A stretch of DNA of 64,000 nt from JACMLD01 sp963705285. GTDB lineage: Bacteria > Bacteroidota > Bacteroidia > Chitinophagales > Chitinophagaceae. Location of the stretch: the NCBI GenBank assembly GCA_963705285.1, contig OY970066.1, positions 3,162,001-3,226,000 of the forward strand. Direction: 5' to 3'. Numbering within the stretch: the stretch's first letter is position 1; the number at the start of each line of letters is the position of its first letter. Below, in pieces: positions 1 to 9,600 of this stretch. The notes beneath the pieces are model-generated. The model saw nothing but the letters and a program-made list of their open reading frames with translations. It was not told the origin of the DNA and searched no databases. The translations under genes were made by a program, and so were the position numbers.

Positions 1-44
1 GGGTAGCAGTTAATTACTTATTGTTTTATCCGTCTACTAACGGC

Positions 45-338
45 ATGGGCGATTTTTTTGGAGTATCCATCATGTACATTATTACTACCTACACTATGCT
101 AATTGTTGGTGCGCTTGTATTGCTTTTACGATTTGTGAAAATTTTACAATCTGGGCATACCTTTGTGGTGGTATTGTCGATGGAACTCAATATTGTTATT
201 GGGGTGACATCCATCATTCTTTATGTCTTTAACAAAGCAGACTTACCCTGGGTAAATAAAAGCCTGCTGAATTTATTAGTAGGCGTATTATTGCTGGGAG
301 ATTGTATCCTTTTCCGAGAAAAGAAACTCGAACGATAA
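45..338 (+). CDS. small integral membrane protein, possibly 5'-partial
   Basis: Short hydrophobic protein with about three membrane-spanning stretches and a charged C-terminal tail (REKKLER). I chose the ATG at 45. The same frame stays open to the left edge (position 3) with only a TTG at 21, so the true start may lie outside the window. No family is recognised. It is followed by about 200 bp without a clear gene and then a LuxR-type HTH protein. The call rests on composition only. Confidence 0.5.
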   Translation: MGDFFGVSIMYIITTYTMLIVGALVLLLRFVKILQSGHTFVVVLSMELNIVIGVTSIILYVFNKADLPWVNKSLLNLLVGVLLLGDCILFREKKLER

Positions 339-536
339 ATTGATTGTAGTTTACCTTTTGTCAACCGGATTAACGTCAAGTTGAAATGAGTCCGCAGACG
401 CTGAACTGGGAGAGATCGACAATAAGCGTGGAAATTTTAAGCTCAATATACTATAAGGTAGTTTGTTGTGAATTTAAATTCAACTACTCAACCAATGATT
501 ATTTAAAATTCATATTTTGTTACCAATTTCCTTTTC

Positions 537-797
537 ATGACCGATGTTCATCTAACCCCAAAAGAGCTGTTAATCATTAACCTTATTTGTAAAGAACTAA
601 CAATAGCAGAAATTGCTTTAATTTCAGAGTTGGCTCCGAGAACGGTAGACAATTACAAACGAAGTATTCAGAAAAAAATAGGAGCTAAAAATATTGTGGG
701 TATTGCCGTATACGCCTTGTTGAACGGTTTAATCAAATCGGAGGAAATCATCCGCTGGTTAGAGACGAACAATCTGCGAACCCAGCAGGACAACTAA
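537..797 (+). CDS. stand-alone LuxR-type HTH protein
   Basis: An 86-aa protein made almost entirely of a LuxR/GerE-type helix-turn-helix. It has the usual opening (LTPKELLIINLICKELT), the recognition region around RTVDNYKRSIQKKIGAK, and no receiver domain. Its C-terminal half (KIGAKNIVGIAVYALLNGL) closely parallels the end of the response regulator encoded on the opposite strand at 924-1616 (KIGARNMVGVALYALMSGL). The two look like paralogues, one having lost or never had the receiver. It probably binds DNA, perhaps the same sites as the neighbour. Start is the ATG at 537. Confidence 0.75.
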   Translation: MTDVHLTPKELLIINLICKELTIAEIALISELAPRTVDNYKRSIQKKIGAKNIVGIAVYALLNGLIKSEEIIRWLETNNLRTQQDN

Positions 798-923
798 AAT
801 CAAACTACTATTTTGAATGAAGTTTAGCGCAACCATTTCTTAGGAATTGTTTTCGTCAAATTTCAAACATTAAAAGATTTGATCAATCTCCTTCCGGTTT
901 GCCGAATATCAATATCCTAATAC

Positions 924-1616
924 CTACCTGCTATTTTGTAACCTGCATTCCCTTACATCTACCAATCCACTCATTAACGCATACAACGCCACACCTACCA
1001 TATTGCGTGCACCAATTTTTTCCTGGATATGGTAACGGTGACACTCGACAGACCGCACCGCAAGCTTCATTTCTTCCGCTATTTCCTTGCTTGAAAGTTG
1101 CCGGCAAATCAATTGCATCACTTTAATTTCCTGTCTGCTGAATTTTATCTGTTTTGCTTTCAGTCCGGCTTCAAGGACTGTCGTTACTTTACCATAAAGT
1201 TTTTCCGAAATGGTACTGCAATAAAAGGGTTTCCCTGTACTGGCTATCATAATTCCTTCGATGATCTCATCCGCAGGCGAACTTTTGGCTACGTAACCAT
1301 TTGCTCCCGCACGTATCATACCCATAATATGCTCAGTATCTGTAAACATGGAGAATGCAACAACATTAATCCATGGATGTCTTTGCTTTATCTCCCGGCA
1401 GGCTTGAATCCCATTTATTTCAGGCATTTGTAAGTCGGTGAGGACTAATTGGGGTTGATACTGATCTACTTTTTCAATGAGTTCCCGGCCATTTTTTGCT
1501 TCGGCCACAAAATGTATGTTGTTGGAGTAAGTATCCTGAAGAATTTTCTTGAATCCGGTGCGGACAAGTTCATGATCATCGGCAATCACAATTGTGATTG
1601 GGTTGGATAGGTTCAT
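924..1616 (-). CDS. NarL/FixJ-family response regulator
   Basis: A 230-aa two-domain regulator. The N-terminal receiver has the acidic pair in IADDHE, phospho-acceptor Asp61 in LVLTDLQMP, and conserved Lys in GYVAKSS. A LuxR-type HTH follows (about residues 155-215, FSRQEIKVMQLICRQLSSKEIAE). The open frame reaches a TTG at 1643, but the ATG at 1616 fits the usual receiver start. No cognate kinase lies next to it. It is convergent with the lone HTH gene at 537-797, and its 5' side faces the secreted-protein operon starting at 1904, so it is a candidate regulator of that operon. That link is inference. Confidence 0.88.
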   Translation of the reverse strand: MNLSNPITIVIADDHELVRTGFKKILQDTYSNNIHFVAEAKNGRELIEKVDQYQPQLVLTDLQMPEINGIQACREIKQRHPWINVVAFSMFTDTEHIMGMIRAGANGYVAKSSPADEIIEGIMIASTGKPFYCSTISEKLYGKVTTVLEAGLKAKQIKFSRQEIKVMQLICRQLSSKEIAEEMKLAVRSVECHRYHIQEKIGARNMVGVALYALMSGLVDVRECRLQNSR

Positions 1617-1903
1617 GGTACGGTTTAGTTTAGGTAATGCCAAATTACTTCAATTTTTAATAATCGGAAATCCTACACAGTTTTTTTATTTTCCCTTTTT
1701 TTAAAAAAACTTATCTAAGACAGTATTTTCCACGTTGTTTGATAATTGAAACTTATTCATCTTTGAAATCGCTAAGCTTTCTCTCGTACTGCTTGTATCC
1801 TGTAAATATCCACACCGCTTTTGATCGTTGATCCTTTTAGTTACTACCCGTAGTAATACGGGTGGTCAGGCCATATTTTGCCCTTACTATTTAAATACTT
1901 AAT
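1617..1903. promoter_or_regulatory. divergent intergenic region between regulator and RHS operon
   Basis: About 290 bp separating the minus-strand response regulator from the plus-strand 20.8-kb operon; it must hold both promoters. It is AT-rich, with T runs at about 1681-1700. Its clearest element is the inverted repeat at 1843-1866. No ORF is supported here. Confidence 0.5.
1843..1866. promoter_or_regulatory. inverted-repeat operator candidate upstream of RHS operon
   Basis: Arms ACTACCCGT (1843-1851) and ACGGGTGGT (1858-1866) pair over nine positions with one G-T wobble around the 6-nt spacer AGTAAT. The element lies 38 bp before the ATG at 1904. A similar palindrome (31930-31949) stands upstream of the lipoprotein gene at 31165-31785, about 20 nt before a good -7 box. 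Its position suggests a regulator site rather than a terminator. Confidence 0.4.
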
Positions 1904-3121
1904 ATGCGTAGGATCACCGTTCTGTTTTTGATATTCGCTTTTATTGCGTTGAAAGGCTATTCACAATGTGGAACTGCCAACCTGTTACAAACTTATCCGC
2001 AGGCTACTGCCTATGGTTCTGTAAACGACGCCGGGTACGAACCCGACCGCGCTTTTGATATGGGTTCAGACTCGCTGATCACGTATTGGAAAGCAGCCTA
2101 TAGCTCTGGTGGACATCAGTGGGGTGTAAATTTTGGTGTAAGACTGGACTTTTGTACGGTCCGTCTGGTTTGGGGTTCCAATGATTATCCTACCGGAATT
2201 GTTATTCGCGGCACTAATGATTTTTCAGGCTTCACAACGCTCGCTGAAATATCCAATAACTCGAGCAATATTGTCACACTAAATTTCACTGCCCCTGACA
2301 CGTTTCGAATCGTGGATATTTATGTTTATGGCGCTACTCCCTCGTCTGGATTTTATAAGTTGTCCAATGTACAGATTTTTCAGCGTTCTACTAACCAGCA
2401 TCCTTCTGTAACGCTAAACGCCAATTCCTCCTACTTGCTTGGGACGGATATTAATCTAACAGCAACAGCAAGTGATCCCGATGGGACAATTACGAAAGTG
2501 GCATTTTACCAGGGGACTACCAAACTTGGAGAAGACGCTACCTCTCCGTACAGTTATAACTGGACGGGAGCCGCACTCGGTACGTATTCTGTCACTGCCC
2601 GGGCATTTGACAACTCGGGAGATTCCACTACGTCTTCCGCAGTTAGTGTTACGGTTTCTAACGCGCCTTCTTATTTAAAGAACTGGAACCTGACCGGGAG
2701 TAACATTAACAATTCCAATTCGGGCATTGTGAGCATTGGCAGCTTTCCTACGGCATGGACAGCGATTGACACTAGCGGCATTAAGTTAACAGTTAAGGGT
2801 GCCATATTCGCTAAGAAATTAACTGTTACACAAGTGCTTTGGCCAGATTATGTGTTTGATCGTGATTATAAGCTTCGATCATTAAAGGATGTTGAATCTT
2901 TCATTAACACAAATAATCATTTGCCAGATGTGCCGTCTGAACGGGAAGTTAAAGCCAACGGCGTGAACGTAGGCGAAAACCAGGCGGTGCTTCTCAGAAA
3001 AATAGAGGAGTTGACATTATACCTGATTAAGCAGCACAAAGAACAGGAAATTCAACTGGCCGCTATAAAGAAAATGCAACAAGAAATTAATACCCTGAAA
3101 AGAAAAGTCAGCAAAAAATAA
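1904..3121 (+). CDS. secreted protein with discoidin-like, Ig-like and tail-fibre-like C-terminal regions
   Basis: A 405-aa exported protein. A signal peptide (about residues 1-20, ending GYSQ) is followed by a region resembling an F5/8 discoidin fold (about 22-165). Next comes a bacterial Ig-like domain (about 167-255; SDPDGTITKVAFYQG and TYSVTARAFDNSGD motifs). The last ~110 residues (WPDYVF, LRSLKDVESFI, HLPDVPSEREV, then a Lys/Glu-rich coiled coil) match a C-terminal module common in Bacteroidota surface proteins and related to phage-tail or endosialidase-type ends. It is first in the operon, 3 bp before the next gene. A surface or adhesion role beside the RHS toxin is an inference. Confidence 0.72.
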   Translation: MRRITVLFLIFAFIALKGYSQCGTANLLQTYPQATAYGSVNDAGYEPDRAFDMGSDSLITYWKAAYSSGGHQWGVNFGVRLDFCTVRLVWGSNDYPTGIVIRGTNDFSGFTTLAEISNNSSNIVTLNFTAPDTFRIVDIYVYGATPSSGFYKLSNVQIFQRSTNQHPSVTLNANSSYLLGTDINLTATASDPDGTITKVAFYQGTTKLGEDATSPYSYNWTGAALGTYSVTARAFDNSGDSTTSSAVSVTVSNAPSYLKNWNLTGSNINNSNSGIVSIGSFPTAWTAIDTSGIKLTVKGAIFAKKLTVTQVLWPDYVFDRDYKLRSLKDVESFINTNNHLPDVPSEREVKANGVNVGENQAVLLRKIEELTLYLIKQHKEQEIQLAAIKKMQQEINTLKRKVSKK

Positions 3122-3124
3122 ATC

Positions 3125-5512
3125 ATGGGTAAGGGGGTGATCATCGCATGTATAGTATGCACAATAACCCTTTTATCCGGGTACAGCGGTCATGCGCAAA
3201 CAAAAAAAAAGATGCAGGCAAAACGATTTCTCTTGATACAACGGGTTCCCGGGCAGCTGTTCAAAAAAGGACAGCAAAGGGATAGCGTGCCCGGCCTGTC
3301 CTGGCTGGCTGTTCCGCTTCAAACCAGTTGTAAGGCGGTCATACCTGTTAATCTTGCATATACTGATACTGGCAGCGGTCTTGGTGTGGAACATGCAGAT
3401 CATTTTACCTCAATAAATAAACATGAGCCGTTGGTGCGGTTAAAAGGAAATATTCTCTATGATGTAAATTACAGATCCAATATTGATACTCCCTTCGCCG
3501 AAAAAAATATCTTCCAGCATACAGTGCAAACGTATTTGGATATTACCTGGAAAAATCAATATCCCTTCCGGTTATATCTCACTAATCATTTTGGCAATTC
3601 CAACTGGTTTAAAAACTACACTGACATTAATTTCCAATATAACCCGGATGAATTTGCCAACCAGGTTAAAGCAAAACTCATTGCAGCTGTCAAAAAAGCA
3701 GTTAAATATGATTCACTGGAGGCGATTGAGCAATCGCTCATAGCGAAGAAAAATGAGTACAGCCGTTTAACTGAATCGCTCAAAGATCCTGCGTTTCTTC
3801 AAAAGTTAATTGAAGCAAAAGAAAGATCATTGAGAAAAAAAGTTCCTGCTGATACATCTTTGATCTTAGGTGCCAACAAACGGTTAACAGCTTTTAATTT
3901 ATCCGAAGCTGCTTTGGCACGACTTACAAAAAACGGCTTTGGGGACACCGCCCAATCCAAGCTAAAAAAGTATAAGCAGGACAGCTCCCTTACCGGACTG
4001 CAAAAATTGTATCAATCCAGGAAAGACAAATTAGATTCATTGCATAAACAAATTGGCCGGCTCGATAGCATGTATAAGTGCGTTAGGCATTTAAAAGATT
4101 CCGGTACAGAAAAGCTGACCCAGGATATTCAGGGGTTGCGCAGTGGAGCAGCTTTGAAAGATCGTCTGAAAAAGTATGGTATTTCCGATAGTGTATTACC
4201 AAAGGGTTATAAAAAATTACTCTCGTTGAAAACTTTTGGAATCGGCCGAAGTGTCGCGGATTATTCTGAGTTGTCTGCAAAAAACATCAGCATTACTGGT
4301 ATCCAGGCAGAATTTAATCCCCGATACTATTATGCTTTCGCGGTTGGCACAGTCGACTATCATTTCCGGGACTACCTAGTGACAAGAACCGCATTGCCAA
4401 AACAATATTTGGCACTGGTAAGGGTTGGCAAGGGGGATAAAGACGGTAACCATATCTTCTTTACCTATTATACGGGACAAAAGCAATTGTTCAATGCCAT
4501 TTCAAGCCAGCAAGGACAGACTAGATCTAATTTCAATTTAATGGGGATAACGGTCGAGGGAAAGTATTCGATTGGCGCAAATACTTTTTTAACGGTTGAA
4601 CTTGCCAAATCATCATTGCCCTATTACAGCAGGGATAGTGTTAAGCGTGAGAGTACGATTCAAAATGTGCTGCAAGTGAACAACCGTTCCAATGAAGCCT
4701 ATGCTGCCAGCTTTGTTTCCTTTATTCCATGGGCACAAACCTCCATTGCTGCCAGTTATCGTCATACGGGTGCCAATTTTCAGTCCTTTAGTCTTTTTAA
4801 TTCCGGTGCTGCGCAAACTGCTTGGTCGGCACGGGTCAGCCAACCTTTTTTTAAACACCAGCTACTCATTACGGCTGCTATTCGCAAAAATGATTATTAC
4901 AACCCATTTATTGCCACCAGCTATAGCAGCAACTCGGTACTGAAAAGCATACAGGGAACATTACACAGAAAAAAATGGCCGGTAATTGCGGTGGGGTATT
5001 TCCCCAGTTCACAGCTGACCAAACTGGCTGATGGGCGTTTATCGCAAAACATGTTTTACACGGTGAGTGCCAGCGTCAGTCATTTTTACAAGTTCAGGAA
5101 AGCTCAGTTCAACAGCATGCTGGTGTATACACAGTTCTATAATTCATCTTCGGATTCAGGCTTTGTTTATTTCAATACAAAAAATCTATTGTACAGCCAA
5201 TCACTCTTCGCCGGCCGGTTCAGTTTGCAATTCAATTTTACCGCCGCGAGCAACAACAGCTATAAGCTTTATGTGGCAGATCAGAATACCAATTACAAGT
5301 TTAGTCAATGGCTGAGCCTGGGTGCCGGCATTAAATATAGCAGGCAGACCGTATTCGATTTGTCGCAATGGGGTTACTCAGGCAATGTCAAAATGAAAAT
5401 TCCATGGGTGGGCGATTTACAAATGATGATTGACAAAGGATTTATTCCTGGCCCGGATAAGCGGTTGGTAGAAAACAGAATGGGGCGGATCACTTATTTC
5501 AAAACGTTTTAA
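3125..5512 (+). CDS. large secreted/outer-membrane protein, beta-barrel-like C-terminal half
   Basis: A 795-aa protein with a signal peptide (about 1-24, GYSGHAQ). A central Lys/Leu/Ser-rich helical, probably coiled-coil stretch spans about residues 190-375. The C-terminal half (about 390-795) is rich in alternating aromatic and polar strands (for example YYAFAVGTVDYHFRDYLV) and ends in an aromatic residue, as outer-membrane barrels do. I do not recognise a named family. It sits 3 bp after the previous gene, and its stop overlaps the next start by one base (TAATG), so it is translationally coupled. It might anchor or export the giant proteins downstream; that is inference. Confidence 0.65.
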   Translation: MGKGVIIACIVCTITLLSGYSGHAQTKKKMQAKRFLLIQRVPGQLFKKGQQRDSVPGLSWLAVPLQTSCKAVIPVNLAYTDTGSGLGVEHADHFTSINKHEPLVRLKGNILYDVNYRSNIDTPFAEKNIFQHTVQTYLDITWKNQYPFRLYLTNHFGNSNWFKNYTDINFQYNPDEFANQVKAKLIAAVKKAVKYDSLEAIEQSLIAKKNEYSRLTESLKDPAFLQKLIEAKERSLRKKVPADTSLILGANKRLTAFNLSEAALARLTKNGFGDTAQSKLKKYKQDSSLTGLQKLYQSRKDKLDSLHKQIGRLDSMYKCVRHLKDSGTEKLTQDIQGLRSGAALKDRLKKYGISDSVLPKGYKKLLSLKTFGIGRSVADYSELSAKNISITGIQAEFNPRYYYAFAVGTVDYHFRDYLVTRTALPKQYLALVRVGKGDKDGNHIFFTYYTGQKQLFNAISSQQGQTRSNFNLMGITVEGKYSIGANTFLTVELAKSSLPYYSRDSVKRESTIQNVLQVNNRSNEAYAASFVSFIPWAQTSIAASYRHTGANFQSFSLFNSGAAQTAWSARVSQPFFKHQLLITAAIRKNDYYNPFIATSYSSNSVLKSIQGTLHRKKWPVIAVGYFPSSQLTKLADGRLSQNMFYTVSASVSHFYKFRKAQFNSMLVYTQFYNSSSDSGFVYFNTKNLLYSQSLFAGRFSLQFNFTAASNNSYKLYVADQNTNYKFSQWLSLGAGIKYSRQTVFDLSQWGYSGNVKMKIPWVGDLQMMIDKGFIPGPDKRLVENRMGRITYFKTF

Positions 5513-6615
5513 TGATAATTATGCGTAAACAATTTTTTTATGTCCTGCTAATGCTGTGCATTGTTCAGTCAAGCAACGCACAGGTTACGATGGCCATTCA
5601 ATCGGCTCCACAGGGAATTGTTCAAAAGCCACAGCTCTGGAATATGGTGTTGGTATATACTGGTGACACCCCAATGGAAATATATATTAAGCTAACTCTG
5701 TTGGGTGCACGGGATAACCGTCCCATGATGAGTGCATCGTCTAGGTCAGTTACTATCAGCAAGGGCGCACGCCAGATAAACCCAACAGAATTATCGCCGA
5801 TCCAGTATAATTATACCTCCGCCATATTTAATGTAGATCCAGGTGCGGATGGATTTCTGCCTATCGGCAATTATAAAGCCTGTTATACTATTTACAAACA
5901 TGACAATGACCTGGTAGTGCCATTAGCGGAAGATTGTATCCCTATAGAAGTCCAACCGTTGAGCCCTCCGATTTTGAGTAGTCCGGTTGACGCAACTGTT
6001 ATTGATAACCCATTTCCGCAATTCACCTGGCTGCCTGCAGTTCCCATCAACCTTTTCAGCAATTTGAATTATGATTTGATATTGGTGGAAGTGCTCAAAG
6101 GGCAGGGCAAGCTGGACGCAGTACAAAAGAACCTGCCGGTGTATACAGTAAATAGTTCTGTTAACCCCTTTAATAATTATCCTGCATCATCAAAAACATT
6201 GGACACTGGTAGATCGTATGCGTGGAAAGTCGTAGCCAAGAACGGGATGGATCCGGTAGCGCAGAGCGAGGTCTGGACATTTCGGATTAAATCAGCCACT
6301 CCCGTTCTTTCACCCGGGCAGCGTGGTTATTATATGCTTATGGATGATCAGCTCCACGCTGTCTACGGTTTGCAAAAAGACACATTACAGATAAAATACG
6401 TGTCGAACGAGCCGTCACGGAACGCTACGATTGCGTTTACCGACGAAAAAGGGCAAGAGATCCAGCATTCCTCAGTTAAAATCATGCAGGGTGATAATTA
6501 TTTAGACTTTCCCCTGAATAGCCAGTTTAAAAAGGAAGTTACATACATCATCACTGTTACAAGCGGTGATGGAAAAAAACACCATTTACAATTTCGAATT
6601 CCCAACAAACAATAA
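5512..6615 (+). CDS. secreted protein with fibronectin-III-like domain
   Basis: A 367-aa protein (or 364 aa from the ATG at 5521, which gives a better signal peptide, MRKQFFYVLLMLCIVQSSNA). A fibronectin type III-like segment is visible at about residues 150-260 (PPILSSPVDATVIDNPFPQF ... YAWKVVAKNG ... SEVWTFRIKS). An N-terminal beta-rich domain precedes it and another beta domain follows. No enzyme motif is seen. It overlaps the preceding stop by one base and ends 5 bp before the giant gene at 6621. Genes of this type commonly precede giant YD-repeat proteins in Bacteroidota; its job is unknown. Confidence 0.65.
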   Translation: MIIMRKQFFYVLLMLCIVQSSNAQVTMAIQSAPQGIVQKPQLWNMVLVYTGDTPMEIYIKLTLLGARDNRPMMSASSRSVTISKGARQINPTELSPIQYNYTSAIFNVDPGADGFLPIGNYKACYTIYKHDNDLVVPLAEDCIPIEVQPLSPPILSSPVDATVIDNPFPQFTWLPAVPINLFSNLNYDLILVEVLKGQGKLDAVQKNLPVYTVNSSVNPFNNYPASSKTLDTGRSYAWKVVAKNGMDPVAQSEVWTFRIKSATPVLSPGQRGYYMLMDDQLHAVYGLQKDTLQIKYVSNEPSRNATIAFTDEKGQEIQHSSVKIMQGDNYLDFPLNSQFKKEVTYIITVTSGDGKKHHLQFRIPNKQ

Positions 6616-6620
6616 CCCCT

Positions 6621-9600
6621 ATGATTCAGGTCATCGCTGATAAGTATACAAAGCCCGTGGCGGGTTTGCTGTTATACATCTTTTTAGTGCAACTGGTATA
6701 TCCTCTTCGCGCATCCGCTGCTGATAGAAGGAGTGCGCACAATTGGGCCGGGACGTTTGCAGATAGTAACCCAGCAATAAATTTGCATAAATATAATAAT
6801 GAGGGGTCTGCACTAAATCACAAAGTTACAGCCCCTTTGATCGCGGCAAAACCAGCAACATACCAAAAATTAATTCAGCCAGTCATTGGCGGTCCCTCAG
6901 CGCCAGAAGCCACTTCATTCAAAACCGTCGGCTCCAGCAACCTGGTTAATTTATTTACCGGTGATTTTTCCTATAGTATTCCATTGATGGATGTTGGTGG
7001 TTACCCGGTGAATCTTTTTTATAATGGGGGTATAGGCATGGAACAGGAAGCAAGCTGGGTCGGCCTGGGTTGGAATATTAACCCTGGCTCAGTGAGCCGT
7101 AATATGCGCGGAATACCGGATGATTTTGATGGAACGGATATGCTAAAGCAAACGCAAGATTTAAAACCCAATCGCACCTGGGGTGGGGAAGTAGGCGTAG
7201 ATGGGGAGTTAATGGGCATCAAGGAACCTAAACTGGGTTTATCTGCCGGGTATTCTTATAATAATTATTTAGGTCCTGCTATTGAAATGGGCGCCACGGT
7301 GTCGGTCTCTATTCCGATGCAGGAAAACATCAAGGCAGAAAAGTCAGCTATCCCTACTGTTGGTCTTTCGCTGGGAGCCAAATTAAGCTCCCGGTCAGGC
7401 CTAACGTTTACTCCTTCTTTAAGTGCCAACAGTTCACTGACTTCCGTTAATGTAACCACCGGCATTGGTCTTAGCACCAGTTATAATTCCAGAACAGGTA
7501 TCGCTGCATTGAACCTGCACTCTGAAGCTTCCCTGTATTATTTGCAAGATAATCAGGAGCGAGGGGCGGATTACCGTGAGACGCGCAGCAATATAATGAG
7601 TACACGGTTAAGCAGCAATATCAGTTTTGCAAAACCGACTTATACTCCTATCGTTCGTATGCCGATGCAAAACTCATATACTTCAGGCCAGGTAGAATTT
7701 GGCGGTGGTGCATTTGGTTTCAGGGGGTCAGCAACACTCAATGGATTTTATTCTGTTTCGAAAGTACCTGACGAATGGAAGCAAGTATCTAAACCTCTGG
7801 TAGGCTATATGTACTCTGAAAAAGCAAACAGTAATCCAAACGCGGTTATGGATTTCAATCGGGTGAATGATGCAGAGGTAACACCCAATACGCCGGTAGT
7901 CTCGGCGCCTATGTACGCGTATGATATCTTTTCTATCCAGGGGGAGGGAACCAATGGCTCTATACGTGCATACCGTGGAGATCTCGGTTTTATGCGTGAC
8001 AATGAAACTCTTTCCAAAGACGACAATATCTCCATTGGTGCAGATATAGCCATCCCAGGTCACTATGGTATCAATGTAAACACCGTTGCTGCACCGACGC
8101 GTGTGGGGGGCTGGGAAGATAACAACAACACCCTTCGCCAAAGTATGACTTGGAAGGCAAAACAGCCCGGCAGTTCATTTGAAAATATCTATTTTAAAAA
8201 TCCCGGTGAAGCAACTGTCACCAGCGCGGAAGCAATCAATCGGATCGGTCGTGACAGTCTAGTCAGATTTAAACTTGGTGGTTCCGATGCCGTGCCCAGA
8301 ATGGAATCACGACTGGAGCTATTTTCAAAAAAGACCGGAGCCGTAAACGGATTCCGGCCAGTATCAAATACGACTACGTTGCCGCGTGAAAAACGTACCC
8401 AGGTGATAACCATGCTCAACGCAGAAGATGCTGGCAAGGTTGGATTGGAAAAATGGATACGGACTTACCAGACTGGGAACAATCTTTTTGACCAGACCGA
8501 TCACCACATTGTTTATGACAGCATTCCCCGGGTAGGAGATTATCGTAAGAAAAATCATATCTCAGAAATAGACGTACTGGAGCAAAATGGGATGCGCTAT
8601 GTGTATGGCGTACCTGTATATAATATCAGTCAAAAGGACTTTACATTTACTGTCGCAAATCTGCCCACAGGTGCAACCAACATGGTAGCCTACAATGCTG
8701 CTGTCGATCCAGCGCTGAACTCTTCGCACATGGGAAACGATTCCAAGTACGATGGCTTTTTACAGGGACAAGAAACTCCGGCTTATGCATCGTCTTTTTT
8801 AATTACCGGTTTGCTTTCTCCTGATTATGTCGACGTGACAGGCGATGGGATAACAGAAGACGACCTTGGAGGCGCGGTAAAATTCAATTATACCAAATCT
8901 GCCAGCGACCACCAATGGAGAACTCCCCGCAGCCTCAGTACGTCAGCTATCGCGCATTTTAATGAGGGAAAACGTTCCGAAGGCAGGGATAACAAAGCCA
9001 GCATCACGTTCGGAAAAAGAGAAAGCTGGTACCTGAATACAATTGAATCCAAATCCATGATCGCCGTATTCAGCACTGCTGATCGCAACGACGGGAAAGG
9101 AGTAGTAGGTGAACATGACGGTACACCCAATACCAATGAACACGCTAACAAAAAACTAAACCGTATAGATCTATACACAAAAGCAGACATCAAAGCGAAT
9201 GGTATCCAGGGTGCAAAAGCGCTCAAATCAGTGTTGTTCTATCAAAGTTATTCTCTTTGCAATGGTACACCTGACAATGCAACTGGCGGCAAGCTTACGC
9301 TGGATTCGATTGTATTTGCGTATAACGGTCAAACCAGGACTAATAAAGAAAGATATGTTTTTAATTATGGTAATAAATCGTCAAATAAACACAATCCTTC
9401 TTACCAATACAGCGCTTCCGACAGGTGGGGAACCTTTAAGCCAGTGATGGACAGCAATGCGGTTGCCGTCAATCCTGCCAGCCTGAATAATATCGACTAT
9501 CCTTATACAGGCTCATCGAAACAGCAAAACGATATGTTTGCCGGCGCCTGGAACCTCAAGTCAATATTGCTCCCCTCGGGCGGCCAGATGGAAATCCAAT

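Noticed and set aside
386..580. 64-codon plus-strand frame before the LuxR-type gene
   Set aside because: Overlaps the start of the real HTH gene in another frame and has no protein-like composition.
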